DNA of 64,000 bases, taken from Echinostoma caproni. Lineage: Eukaryota; Platyhelminthes; Trematoda; Plagiorchiida; Echinostomatidae. Location: the NCBI GenBank assembly GCA_900618425.1, contig UZAN01039600.1, positions 1-64,000 of the forward strand. Direction: 5' to 3'. A program made the translations under genes and the position numbers. Below the pieces are notes generated by a model that saw only the letters and a program-made list of their open reading frames with translations, was not told where the DNA came from and did not search any database. The number at the start of each line of letters is the position of its first letter. The first letter of the stretch is position 1. Of the stretch, positions 37,914-50,044 are shown in pieces.

Positions 37914-38222
37914 ATGAAGTATTTTAAAAGATCCGCGATGGGTAAGCCGGAGAAAGCCGGCTGTATCTCAAGCGCAATTGTGGGGCATCTCATCGACACC
38001 GGACACAAAATAGATTCAGAGAAAGCTTTCGATGTTGTTTATCGCAATAGATCGATAGAGAGCCATCCGACCTTGGACGCTAGCTATGGTCCAGATGATC
38101 GCCCTTCGCTGACTAGGCCCCAAGATGCGCCCCAAAAACAGCTGATGCAGGCGCTCCAATTGCCTTGGCAGGGTGTGAAAACCAAGACAGTACAAGACGT
38201 GTCACTTGACCCAAGTGGGTAA
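37914..38222 (+). mobile_element. Penelope-like GIY-YIG C-terminal fragment
   Basis: The first part of this 102-codon frame, ISSAIVGHLIDTGHKIDSEK AFDVVYRNR, matches in layout the SSIAEHFMETGHIVDPQMSF stretch of the Penelope-like protein at about 34.0-35.2 kb (the 'S.I..H...TGH.id....F' block of the nuclease). The GIY motif itself is missing, so the fragment starts within the nuclease domain. The amino-acid divergence from the 33.9 kb element indicates another family. The downstream part of the frame is Pro/Gln-rich, as in Penelope-like C-terminal tails. Confidence 0.65.
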
Positions 38223-38529
38223 AGGTCACATCAACTAACACACTAAGCATTCTTACACACATATATACACATCCTCCACTCTCTGCCTCCGATTAATGAC
38301 CTTAAATGGAGCCATTGGTCATCATTATGTACGAATTTTTTCCACCATATGATATTTAGGTGCATGACTAGGAATATCCGAAAACAATTGTTAGCTCACC
38401 GACTTCTTTTCTCAAGACCTGTAATAATTGGTGCCCGGTTCACTAAACAACTGGCAAGAACAGGGCGAATGTTGTTTCTGTATGTGACGGTGCGTGCGGG
38501 AAAGTGCTTATGATAGTAGCGGATACAGA

Positions 38530-39430
38530 GCTATGCCAAGGGTTTAACAAGTTCGTTGTGCAAGCAGTGATCTCCGTTGTTCAATGTGCTATCAGGTATT
38601 CTTTCACAAGCATCGAGACACTTGCACACAGGTAAATATCCCTGGGCACTGCTGTCTACGCCACTACATTGGGAAAGGTAATTCATGAATCGGGAAAAAT
38701 ACGAAGGAACAGTACAGCAAACGAAGAAAGATGCATGCAATCACAACTTTGAAACTTATATTTGAGGGAACCTCAAGCTTTTAAAACCTGAAACCATAAA
38801 AATACAGTTTACGAATTCCGTTTTAAACGCTCTCCACATGGCTAGTCCAAAAGGGATTGTGGGATGGAACGACACCGAGGTAATTAGCTGTGTCAGCTTT
38901 GGGAATTCTGTGACTATTAACGACGAGGTTAGATAAATCATTGAGAGTAGCTGGATAACAGGAACCAGATTCAAGGTTGAAGGGAACATCAATATATTTG
39001 AAAACATTAGGCGTAAGCGATTGGGGTAGTCGGTCGTCGTTCAGAATATCTTGAAGTTGAACGAAAGATATACCGTTTACGCAGGGGACCCCAAATCAAT
39101 ACGTTTTGAGCATACTTACAAGCAACAAATTTGGTAGGGACACACCGGTTGTTTATGCACAGGAAAAACAGAAGGGAGAAATATGGCGCCCTGGAAGATA
39201 CCAGAAATGATGTTAGAAAAGGACGAAGTTTTACCATTGCACGAAATTAACAACGTACTGAAAAAGAATTAGTTCACAAAACGTTAACACGTTGGATCCT
39301 AAGCTACGATCAGCAAAGCGTTGACAGTCAAGTGAACCAAATGCGTTGTCGCAGTCTAGAAAATTGACGCTATCAGTTCCAGCACACCTATCTAAAAACA
39401 AGACCATGGAAGGGATAGCAATAGTCAAAG
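38530..39430 (-). mobile_element. jockey/CR1-type LINE reverse transcriptase relic
   Basis: Three consecutive minus-strand frames give pieces of one RT domain. The first, TDSVNFLDCDNAFGSLDCQR, is motif A ('DFxKAFDSVxH' in intact elements). The next, FLVSSRAPYFSLLFFLCINN, corresponds to 'SGVPQGSxLGPLLFLLFIND', and KYAQNVLIWG to 'YADDxKIWG'. A later frame with NDLSNLVV-like and YLGV-like sequence follows. The catalytic aspartates are lost (AQN for ADD) and at least two frame shifts separate the pieces. It is an old inactive copy. Confidence 0.65.
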
Positions 39431-40929
39431 GTGAAAGTTTCTAAGGAAAACTGAAGAGAATCGAGAACAGAGAAGAAGAACAGAGAAGATTTTATGGCGT
39501 AAAATAATTATACAATGGTCGGAGGGCTAAAAGAGAATCGTTGCTCTACAAAGAAAACCTCTGTTGTAATTACAAAACGCCATCTAGCTGAGCCTCCAAA
39601 CGAGTGGAAAAGTGCACAAGAATGACTACAGCTAAAGTCCTTAAGAAATACAGTACTGGTCGATTGTGATGCACTGAAATATTTTCTTTATGATCAAATG
39701 GAGTTTCATTATATGTATTACCTGCATTAATGACTTAGGTATGGACAATGAGTTATATCTTGTCTACTGCGATCTAAGTAGTTTCTAGGCTGCATAATTG
39801 GTAATTAAACGTACCTGACCAAATAAAATCAACAGCGGCAATTCACAAGGACTGGTTCAAGCCTATAAATATACTAAAAATGACAACGCAATTGACTTTT
39901 CTGGCATCATACTGAAATATACAGTTGATAAAAGTAACTCCTTTACCAACTCTTTTATTACGGTTCACATTTCAAACAACTTGAACGATATTAAATCTGT
40001 CAAGTCGAATAATATCGTCCCCAATTTTAGGGCTCAACCGATTTTCCTGGAGCTTGATAATTCCACATTTTCACACATTTTCATGTATAATGCACTTGAA
40101 TTCATCAATTTTTTCAGAAGTGAGCAGATGTTACTATTGTTATAATTCCACAAGGCAGTGCCTGATTGAGTTGTTTATTCCAGATTACAGTTCGGGTATC
40201 AATAACTTGGAATACATATAACTTACGTATAACATATAACAGATACCTCATGCCATGGCAATTCCCAGCAGCATACTAGGTAACATTTTCTTTGGAGCAC
40301 AGCAATGCGCCGTCATTAGTCTTGTTAATTTTTGATCGTTTAAAGAAACCGCCAACCAAACTACTTTGCATACTACTCAAAAATGCGAGTAGTAACTCAC
40401 AATACTATAAATAATAACTAGAATAGTCTGATGATGAAACGCCGCGGAAGTGTCACATTCCAACTAGCAAGACGTTTTATTTGTAGTCCTTGTCCTTTCT
40501 TCTTTAATCGGTTGTAATGCCTTCTCATACAATGTGCAAAAGCAGAAAGATGGTGATCACACGCGATAAAGCCCGGGGAGGTGATAAATGTGCGGCTATA
40601 TTATAGTATTTTACCTTGGCAACTGAATGAGTGGATTTGATAAAGTACTTAAGGAATATTACAAAATTTTCCATTGTGAAAATATCTGTTGGTAGTATAT
40701 GCATGTTCGAGTTAGAAATCGCCGCCAAACATTTTTATTACTTTTGCTGGGAAACTTGGGCTGCAACAAAATGATGATAGCGTAGATTTCCACATTCGCT
40801 TGTTCCAACTACAAACAGATCACTCAGTTTTTCAAGAAGGATGTTTTATGTCCGTCGATTAAGGTATTTGGTTATCAAATTGTTGTTTGGCAGATTTGAA
40901 GTTTTCATGTCGATTGTGAAAAGTTCAGT
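39431..40929. other. no recognised gene
   Basis: AT-rich DNA. At about 40434 the sequence GTCTGATGATGAAACGCC was noted and rejected as a hammerhead core. Confidence 0.5.
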
Positions 40930-41009
40930 AGCCTCGGTGGGATTCGAACCCAAGTATGGATGTCGCCTACGCTTTGTACGCGCACGCTTTACCAGCTGAG
41001 CTGCGAGGC
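40930..41009 (-). tRNA. tRNA-like sequence (pseudo-tRNA or SINE head)
   Basis: On the minus strand the 80 bases start GCCTCGCAGCTCAGCTGG (A box) and end GGGTTCGAATCCCACCGAGG (perfect B box and T loop). The acceptor arm pairs GCCTCG with CGAGGC, leaving one mismatch at the seventh pair. An anticodon arm TGCGC-GTACAAA-GCGTA has a normal seven-base loop with a central ACA. The D stem is weak and the variable region is long (about 14 bases), so it is unlikely to be a functional tRNA. A tRNA-derived SINE or tRNA pseudogene is the better reading. Pol III promoter boxes are intact. Confidence 0.6.
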
Positions 41010-41627
41010 CACGCCAATGGCACTAATTATTTAACTTTCTAATTTTACCCATCTAACTTACAGTTGTCCACCTTATTTTTTCTTACATTTGTTTCGGTTC
41101 TAAAAGAAGATTTTTGATAGTAATGATGCGACAAACACATGTTGTAAGTCAAAACCTATTTTGCACGAGAGCTTTGGAACTTGATCATATGATACTAGGT
41201 TGTACCATATAGTAGCTCTATTTTATGACCTGTTTGCTGCGATGTTCTTTTCCAGTAAATGGAACTAGGTTTCCCTGTTGGCGTTGACATCATCGTTTGC
41301 TTCGTTGATAATGCAAACTATTTTGCCACGTGTTGTGATACTCCTCGAGCCCAACTGTGAGCCTTTCTGCAAATGTTTTTGATCAAAAATGTAGGTGAAT
41401 TGGCAAGTGACATAAGACCTGAATAACACGAATGGTTATGGGAAAGGATTTGGTAATTCAGCCCATTTGATAGCTTTTACCCACTGAACTCATCCTCCAT
41501 GAAAGTACGTTTTTCGGTCGATGCCAGGTGCTATTTTGTCTGGTCAAATTTATATTCGCCTTTGAAGAACTCTAGAACGTAGTTCTTCTTAGCGGTCAAC
41601 ACAGATTAGAGGTTAGGTAAAACCTAC

Positions 41628-41837
41628 CGGTTATCGGTTGTTCCGTAACGCCTATTAAATGAACTTTTTCTGCTTTCCTCTTATTCACGTTGGTCAGCCG
41701 TGTAGAGTTGCCTTTCTGGAAAAACAACTTTATTCGCGGGTCAGTGAGGAGAAACTCAAGCGATCCAGGTTTCTTTTTCTCCTCAGGTTGTCTGCTAATG
41801 GATTTTATGATGGAAACCTCCATCGGGTTTTGTGGAC
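41628..41837 (-). CDS. putative internal exon on the minus strand, unknown protein
   Basis: On the minus strand a strong acceptor (TCTTTTTTCGATTGTTTTAG) precedes 210 bases open in one frame and is followed by a good GTAGGT donor. It is phase 1 in and phase 1 out. The 69 complete codons read PQNPMEVSIIKSISRQPEEK, a Lys-rich turn, SLEFLLTDPRIKLFFQKGNS and EKVHLIGVTEQPIT. The composition is protein-like (charged, few Cys) and both borders are among the best in the window. No family recognised. Its entry phase fits the exit phase of the minus-strand candidate at 55602-56032. Confidence 0.5.
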
Positions 41838-42716
41838 CTAAAACAATCGAAAAAAGATGAAATATCATTACATTTGGCTTTGAGACTCAAGGGAAGGGGT
41901 GACACGAGAAAAATTGAGAATGATAGCAAAAGCAATGGAACATTCAACTTTCTTAAAGAGACAAATATCTTCGACATGACTCGTTTTACAGAAGATTGCC
42001 TAATATTATCATACAGTTAACTTCAATGATTCAAAAACAAAGATATCCGGCTGATTGCGACTGACATGACTTTACAATGCGATAGAATTAATTTGATTTA
42101 CAGGTACTCTTTTAAACAAAATGGACATCTTTCATGAATGAAGGAATTAAATCATTCAGGCTTATTTAAAAGAGACAGCACACAGCTAATTCAAAAAGAC
42201 TTACTTTATCGGGCCTTACTGGTATATGGTCCAGTTTGCTTAAAAGTTTAGATTATATTCGGTGATGGTACGAACTCGAGTGTTTCCGAATGGGTGTATG
42301 AATGTCGGTGAACTACTGTGCAACTTTTTGATGTGTTGGTGTTGGATTACATAATCCCGAACCCGTTTTGTGGACTATCGGTGCTCATCGCTGGTGGGGA
42401 GTCTGTTTAACGATTATCTATGGAGTCTTGTGCGCACAGTTTTCAATAGTAATCCATGCCATGAAAAATATGATGTTGGCTGGCAATTAGTTTTCTGGAA
42501 AAACGCTGCATTCTAGTGCCTACTTTAGCTTAAACCGTTGTGTCTCGGGGAGAATGTTTCCTTGAACTACATTTTATGAATCTTTACTTGTTTCCAACCA
42601 CCATGGATTTTACCTTTGTTTTTATTTAACTATTTTTGCCTCATAATACCGGTAGACGAATCCCGGAATGCAAGCAATGTTCGGTAACAGCAACCAATTA
42701 TCGTTTGAATTAACAG

Positions 42717-42770
42717 GCTTTTATGTTTCATGTGAGAACTTGGGCACAAAGATACTCAAACTGGAATTCG
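42717..42770 (+). CDS. putative micro-exon, unknown protein
   Basis: Fifty-four bases between TTTGAATTAACAG and a consensus GTGAGT donor, phase 1 at both ends, coding FYVSCENLGTKILKLEF. Its exit phase fits the exon at 57664. It also fits an alternative terminal exon at 43162-43199 (after GTTTACGTTTCAG) that would end QIRSWGVTAFH-stop. Which, if either, is used cannot be decided from sequence alone. Protein not recognised. Confidence 0.35.
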
Positions 42771-44799
42771 GTGAGTGAATGTCTTACTCGATTGGTGTTG
42801 AATATATTGCATGAACTTCTTTGAATTCAGTTTTTGGTTTAATTCATATCTTTATAACGATAAATTCGTTTTACTTGATGTGAGCCAGAAATGAATTATG
42901 AGAAATATATTAATTTCAAAAGCTGATATCCTATATACTATACAGAAATGAAATAACACAAGTACATCATGTATGTTTTGTAATCGAAGAACTTAAACAG
43001 ATCTTATTGGTTAATTATTTTGAATTCCAGTCTTGCTGATTGATAATGAGGTTTCCTCTTGTCGTAAACAAAAACATACTGTTTTTTTCATTTTCCGTCC
43101 AAAATTCATTTATCTGGTTTAGATGTGTACCGAAACGAATCTCTCTTCGTTTACGTTTCAGGCCAAATCCGGTCATGGGGTGTCACTGCATTCCATTGAA
43201 ATATAATACACGCACACACATATCGTTACCAAAACTTGAAGCCAGTATGAGTGAAAAGGCATTCATATCACACTTGTAACCTACGTCCATGGCTGTAAAA
43301 ATCTGAGCGGAAGTAACGCTCCATGCATTCACAACCCTCTTAAGCTTCAGAGTGTCGGTCGGCCAAGCTCGACAAAATCCCTCCCTATCCATCGCATATA
43401 ACTTTCTACTATATAATGTCATTTTGATCAAACGTGATGCATAGCTTAGTACATGTGATTCGCTGCTGGGTATACCACACCGTGTCCATCGTCGGGCCAT
43501 GACAGGTTGTTGACAGATTCATGGCGCGCAACAGGGAGACCGAACCAGGTCGAGGCACAGATTATAAACACCGTAGAAAAGTGCTGTTTATCATCTCAAC
43601 TCGCACTGGGTGGGCAGCCATTGATCCTAGAGACTGTGAACGCATTTTGCATGGCACTAATATACTAGCGGGAGCAGGAAAATTACGTGATACAGCTTGA
43701 ATTTGAGCAAAGTACGGGTGACAATAAACTATACCAGTCTTTATTGTGTACGACCGCAAGAACGCAACATGGTGCTTCAAATTGCGTATTGATTTGCTGT
43801 CTCCTTCAAAAGCTGTAATCGTCAATTTTGCGTATACAATTCCAGTGGCTAGTTACGGTCACAGATTGTGTTTGCTGCAATGAGTTTCTGTTTTCTATTT
43901 CAAACTGCGGAACGCTTAGCCGACCGTTGACACAAATTTGCATTTCAATACCAGTAACCACTAGCCCAAAGTTCCAAATAACTAGGCGCTGTTTGTTCTG
44001 CGTCACAATGGTCAATAGGCTGGCCAGGGTCATTCAATAAACACCAAGCCGATGTAGCTAATAAATCATTTTGTAATGAACAAAATTGACCAGACACATC
44101 GAACAGGCACTATCGAAATCGGTGCATAAACAACTTGGGTGATATCCACCCACAAAACAGCCATAATGGAATGGTAACTTGTTGCGGCTCATCATCACCT
44201 AATAAAGTATTCTATTTGGACATAAATATTTCATTATATTTTTTGTTTCCGAGAGACCAAAGTGTTTCAAACTCGCAAAATAAAATATGTGTTATATTGT
44301 TTTTGAAAGAATTGGGCAATCCAGCAAATGAACTGAATTTTGAAAGTAACGTTGGTGTTGTGATGAACAAAGGCAGCTCCCCAAGGAGGTTTTTGTTTAT
44401 CGTTCCGTTGTTTTTTTCTATTAAATTTGGTACAGAATGGTGCATACGAGACAAATAATTAGGATCCTTTTAAGCAACAAAATTATGTTAACACACAAAT
44501 ATCACTTTATTTCTGTTTTTGTTGCAGGCAAAGGCGGTTCTGTTAAAGTGATTGGAAGATTCCATTGACTGTGGTATATTTTATTTCATCGATAACACCA
44601 TCCACCTCGATCGGTTTAAACAGAGAGATCCGTCCCGTATAACATAAATTCAATTATTATACTACGTTCTTTAGTTCTGACCATATTCTGTCTCTTCATT
44701 TTGTTTCCTCAGACATTAAGTCCTCTGATGTAAGCGGATTGCGCGATCTGACAACTGCTGATAGGTTTTAAGTAGTAGCCTGATTCGCACTGTACGTTT
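42771..44799. other. no recognised gene apart from the alternative exon at 43162-43199
   Basis: Overlapping ORFs on both strands around 43040-43825 and 44135-44458 have no domains or mobile-element motifs that I can name. Confidence 0.45.
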
Positions 44800-45650
44800 C
44801 AGCGGGACAGTATCGATCAGCTGTCACAGAACAAAGCGCTCATGCTTAGTCGTTTGCATTGACCGGTTGCAGTGAGCCTGGAATCAAGGATGAATTTCAC
44901 AGATACCTTTCTGAACTGTTGGTGGTGATGTGTTCGCCGAACTGGAAGAGTTGTTCATAGATCTTTCCTAGCCAGGCTAGGCGACATCAGTGCAACTTCC
45001 GGAAAACGTCAGTCCTCAGTGTGACCGCGCTTATATAAGTTATGTTCGAGGGTTTTGGTTGGCCGTTTGCGTCCCGTCAATCCTATCGGTCAGTTGTAAT
45101 CACATATTGTGATTTGATTGGCTGCATCGTTGTCGTGTTGACGTCCTCTCTTTCCTCATTGGTTGATTGGCTTTCTTGGACCAACTTTAACCCGTTTTGA
45201 ACCGGTTTCAAACTGGTTAGAACTGATTCTGGGTCGGTTTTCTCTGGAACAGTTTTGGGTCACCAGTGGTTTCTTAGGTAATGATAGATGGGTTCTAGTT
45301 CTATATGTTTGTTAATTCAGTTCCTCATGGAGTACCATGCTTCGATGAATTCCAGTATTGACTTTGTGGTTCCTCTTCCAATTAAATTTACGTTGTCCCG
45401 TTCGAAGCTGTGATTCTCAGTATCCATGCGGCTTGAGATTTGAGACTTCTCCTCATGTCTTTTGACTGCCAGTATGTGTTCGTGTAGTTGGGTATGAATT
45501 TTCTGCTGCTTTGGCCAAAGTAGTATTTTTCACAGTCTCGACACTTTAATTTTTATATGATGTTTGGTGAATCTTCTTTTGGCAGTTGATCCTTTGGCCT
45601 TGATAGGATAGTCTTCACTGTTATCGAGCTGTGCCCTAGCTAAAATCGTT
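44800..45650 (-). mobile_element. Penelope-like element, GIY-YIG and 3' tail
   Basis: On the minus strand from 45549 a frame reads KCRDCEKYYFGQSSRKF, the 'C..C...YIGQT.R.' core of the GIY-YIG nuclease. After a frame shift it continues as KLHEHILAVKRHEEKSQISS, then FERDNVNLIGRGTTKSILEF and EAWYSMRN. This is the usual 'RLxEH..AV...' helix followed by the 'I..R...K..RLxLEAW.I' C-terminal part. Downstream to about 44800 is a GC-richer tail with a strong hairpin (CCTAGCCTGGCTAGG). The frame shift and a stop show that it is inactive, and the RT part is missing. It differs in sequence from the 33.9 kb element. Confidence 0.8.
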
Positions 45651-47410
45651 ACACATCATATCCAACCTTTGTGAGCTATTCGAAAGTGTTCGCTCAGCAG
45701 ACATCATCGCAGCCGTCGGCTCAAGTAAACTCTGTGCAGGGATAAGAATGAACCACATGCAATCCAAATCAGTCGTGCGGAAAAAGAAGGCTTACTTTAA
45801 CTTTGAACAGATCACTGACTTTTCCTGTCGGTCACCAAATTCTCACACAGGAAACGACCCCGCCATATAGTGGAATCCCCTTACCGTTCTACGCCAATGA
45901 ACTCAAATCGACTATCTCGACGTCAGATACCGCTGGCAAGGATCTATTCGAGGTTTCCCATCTTATCGGTAAACATCCGTTGATATGAACCATGATTTAT
46001 TACGAGCTACTTTCTCCCTGTGCCTGATAAACAACTGCAAGAATGCTGCCGTAAAATGATGACCAAAGTACAATGTGAGTGATGGTTCCAAATCAGACTT
46101 CAAAGCGAAGCCTTTCAGTTGAACTACCCACCGAAGGACTCAAACAACTTTTGAATTAAGTAAACTACCCAAATATTGATCCAGACGATGGTGGATTCTG
46201 CTGCACTACGAGTAAACAACCTCTTCAACCCAAGACGACTTGATGTACACTAGCAGAACTCTTCAAGCAGAGGTCTCACTTGACACAGCGTGTAAATCCC
46301 TTAAAACCGAGATTATCATGAGTTTGAGGAATGATCCCGATAAATGGCGGGTAGCTCGATTCAACAGATAAAGAATGCTGTAATTATGGGTAATAAATAC
46401 AATCTGTCCCGTTTAGTTAGCTTTTCGGACCCACAAAAAGTAGCTACAAGAGAGGAAATTCAGGAATCTAAAAACACTGATTCATCGTCTTGATCGCTTG
46501 ACAGAACATTTTATAGCACACACCAGCTGTTCTTAATCGACAATAAACCAACAAGGTCTAGCTTTACCTGGGAGAATACTTCCAGTTGCTGTCAGTCCTT
46601 TTATGGGAGCAGTGGTTACTAGGGTCACTTTACAAGGTGTTCGGCCCCTGATCCAGATGGGCTGTCCTCATCGGCCTTTGAGGATGATGGCAGTGTGTTG
46701 GGCTTGAATTTGATTAAACTTCTGCGTTCTTTATGGGAAGGTGAACAACATCCAACTGAATGGTACGGGTTCATCATCTCGCCTACTTGTGTTGATAATT
46801 GTATAGGCTGTTGCATGGAATAATGTTCACGTTTCAGTCAGAAATAACGCATCATCTCATCGAAAAGAGGGAAATAATACAAATAACGTATCCAACTTCC
46901 ACGGTTGCTGAGAAATTTAGAAGAAACCACCTGTCGAGTTGCAACGGTTCTAGGGAGATATGGAACTGCAAAATGTTTGCAAAGGTTAGTGCGAGAGGGT
47001 CATAAACGCTGTACTAAGAAAGTCGCTGTATGAGAGTGGCATTTGGATAGGTCATTAGGACGGATTTTCAGTGCAATTTCTTCATATGTGAACAAGCGTA
47101 GTTTACACACTTTTGTAGAAAGATCATCAATGAGTGTCAATCATAATCGATAGGTCACGAGGAATAATTTTTAGTTAGCTTTTAGCCAGACCACCAAAAG
47201 CGACTGGATAATAATGAAAAAGTAGGGAAAACAAACTGATAAACAAAAAGCAAAATTACTTTTTGTTTGTTGTTAAACTGTCGGAGTCCTCAAAGATGAA
47301 AAGATATTCTACGAAATTTGTTACACAATTTTAAAAACAGAATGTTTACTTTAATTTTTTTATCTATGGTAACTCTTTAATGTTTCAGAGAATCTAATCT
47401 ATTAAGAGCT

Positions 47411-47440
47411 CCCGTGTCTTTTCCACCGAGAAAACACGGG
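47411..47440. other. imperfect inverted repeat (hairpin)
   Basis: CCCGTGT at 47411-47417 pairs with ACACGGG at 47434-47440, extended by a TTT/AAA stretch after one mismatch. It lies within the sequence that interrupts the RTE copy and may be part of an inserted element's terminal or transcript structure. Confidence 0.6.
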
Positions 47441-47479
47441 GGTAACCGGACTGAGAGAGGGTAAAAATGCCTTCGAAAG

Positions 47480-47830
47480 ACTTAGATGAGTTAAGGGTTA
47501 TACCGTGATTAAACGGTAAGGGCATGGATGTAGCAGAGATACTAGGAAAACATTAGAACGTCCTTAGATACACACTGCTTGACAACGCGCTTCATCTTCA
47601 GTGTATTTGAAAAAATAGCCTGGTGACCTCCTTGGCAGATTACTGATTTAGGTAAAAAAACAAGAATAGAGAGAACAGCTCCCTGGAACACTATCGTATT
47701 ATTCACAAGTGGTTTTGATCTTTTAGTACCCAATCGAGTGTGTTGAGTTTTGTTTGTGAAGCAGTCAACTATCGACCCTAGTAGGCGCTTGAGCCAACCA
47801 AATGATTATAAGTGAGAGATAATGTGGAAA
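47480..47830 (-). mobile_element. jockey-like LINE RT fragment inside the RTE copy
   Basis: The minus-strand frame contains HKQNSTHSIG and, shifted, GTKRSKPLVNNTIVFQGAVL SILVFLP. This corresponds to 'NRTQ.V.VG...S.P..V.SGVVQGSVLGPLLFL' around RT motif B of jockey/CR1-type elements. It is antisense to the surrounding RTE element and falls in the gap between its RT blocks, so it was probably inserted there. Resolution is low and boundaries are approximate. Confidence 0.5.
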
Positions 47831-49065
47831 ATAGTCAACGATGAGTGAAAAATCTAAAAAAAACGTTTCACTAGCAAGATAGCCACAGATAAAATAGATT
47901 CTCCAACCTATCAAAGTTTCTTGCTTTCATTGCCTCGCTGGAATGGTGCAGTGAATACCAGGCTGGTTTTAGAATAGGTCAAGTTTAGATTGCCGATATT
48001 TTCACTATTCACCAAATGATTGAACACAGAAATTCCGTGCGAAAACATTATATCTCCAGCTTCCTCGATATATACTAGGCTTTCAACTCAGCCCACAACT
48101 TTGTATTCCGACACAAAATATCCTTCGCGTGTGTTCCAGAGAATTTGGTTTCAATATTCCTATCCGTTTTGACTGATAGAAGAAACGGAGTTTACGCTCA
48201 TTGCCGGTTTCACCAAGGTTTGAAGGGTGCCATGTCTCCGATTCTCTTTATTTTTGTAATAAATGTGCTACTGGAAACAACTTGGTACTCATGTAAGGAT
48301 AGTGTTACTGAATAGGCTCTTACATAGCAACTTATGTGATTTGGAGTAGACAGATGACTTCATATTTCCGAAAAACATTCAAGTAATTTGTAATAAATTC
48401 TGGGAGATTTGGGTACGTGCATGTTCGGCATGTAGTTGATAACTGAATTGTTAAGTACTACTACGGGAATGGTATGAACTTAGTCCCTCACCTCACCCAA
48501 AACCGAGAAGGCAACAGACAAATCATGCTATCTGACCAGTCATATCCAACGTGTCGGAAAATCAAGGATAAGGTTTTGTCACTTCGGGTTGGGCTGCCGT
48601 TTGCAAACTTGAGGCATCTCTGGTACCGTTGCAACATCCAGATTCTATGGAGGATTAATTGTATGCTGCAACAATTTGGCCGTTGCTGTTGTGTGCTGCA
48701 GAGAATTAGCATTCAAGGGAACAGGCTAAATATAGACTGTAGGTGTTCGAACGCCGCTGTTGACGCCGCATCGCCTCAGCCAGATAGGGGGAGGGAACTA
48801 CACAAGCAATTGTGAGATTAGGCGAATACATTTAGGCACGTTTCCAACTTCCATAGATTTCCCCTAATTAGGTAAAGCTTTTATGACTTGTGTTGTTTTT
48901 CGGGACCATTAATGTGTGCAAAACATCAGAAGTGATCACATTGGACGCAAATTTAAAAGCTAAGACCAAGGAAATCTGTCTTATAGATTGCTTTGGACTT
49001 CCTAAATGGGGACCTCGGGATCAGTGTATTCGACGGTTACAGACATCGAGTAAAATGAATGTTTT

Positions 49066-50044
49066 AAACGGTTGAACACTTGCAGCTACTCAATATCAAT
49101 GAAAATTAGCTTAGTTCTCTATCTTTGCATTGACACTACTTCCAGTAATCCAATGTTTTCTCTGACCCTTCTTCAGACTGGGTAAGCAAAAGTCAGCGAG
49201 CAAAACCGCACCATAAATATGCGCAATTGAAAAGTGAAAAACCATTCCATATCATTCGAGGCTTGTAAGCGGAATGGTTCGATTGGACAACAAGTGTTTT
49301 TGATAATGCTGCATTGGCAAAATCACAGTTCAGTAAGACTTCTTTTGAGCTGTCATTATCACTCGCATTACATATGAGCACGACAGTGTTGCGTGATTCG
49401 ATTCCATTGTCATATTTCTGTTGTGAACAGAGCCAGTGAGGCATGATTAAATTCAGAAGGTTGCAATGCTGTAATTGTAATGTAATGTATCGACAAAACG
49501 GAAAACGGTCTGATGTGCAGCCCTGTGTTCAGTTGGGTAGCAAGCTTGCATTCTATCTGAGGGTTACAGTGTTCGATCTCCAGTTGAATCGACAGATTCA
49601 CGCCCTGTTGATGAGGACCACCCAGATCGATGCAGAGTTGCAGTTTTTTAGTTCATGCTTCATTGGTTGGGTACAAGTTAAATGCAGATTATGTAAATCG
49701 ATTCTCTCTCTAAGCGTTGAACAGTATCGGTTTGCATCTTTCGGGGAAACACCACTACCAAAGTAAAATAACCAGTTAATTAGAACACATCTTGTCAAAA
49801 TCGCTCAAAATTGGAATCTTCCGACTTCACTCTAAAAGCTTAAAACAACAGTTAGTGATGTAGATTTTCCCAGCCAATTTAATGAATAATGACAAAACCA
49901 TTAAACAGAAGATCTCTGGATTTATCACACAATGGCCAACAAATGATGATAACCCAAGGTTAAGTTCGTATTTCATATCAAAGAAAACATCAGTGTTAGG
50001 AAGATCAGATGGAAAATTTTGTGTAGGTAAGCAAACTGTTTAGT
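49066..50044. other. no recognised gene
   Basis: ORFs on both strands (for example 49443-49766 plus, 49193-49601 minus) without domains. It separates the RTE and CR1-like copies. Confidence 0.45.

Larger units (their letters stand above)
46000..49065 (+). mobile_element. RTE (SR2-type) LINE, decayed, with insertion
   Basis: Translated pieces in order on the plus strand: MSLRNDPDKWRVARFN and LDRLTEHF (linker before RT, about 46320-46520); PDPDGLSSSAFEDDG with LLRSLWEGEQHPTEW (RT motif 1 region, about 46640-46790); EYQAGFRIGQV (about 47960); SSFLDIY.AFNSAHNFVF and CRFHQGLKGAMSPILFIFVI (motifs A and B, about 48050-48270); FANLRHLWYRCNIQ (about 48600); and GLPKWGPRDQ (about 49000). The order and spacing match RTE ORF2. 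Stops and shifts abound, and about 1 kb of unrelated DNA (46830-47900) interrupts it, including an antisense LINE fragment. Confidence 0.8.

Noticed and set aside
40430..40470. CTGATGATGAAACGCCGCGG as a hammerhead ribozyme core
   Set aside because: No stem II hairpin followed by GAAA and no flanking stems could be found.
43183..43825. Consecutive minus-strand ORFs (105 and 87 codons)
   Set aside because: They are not in one frame, have no recognised motif and no splice borders. Coding status unsupported.
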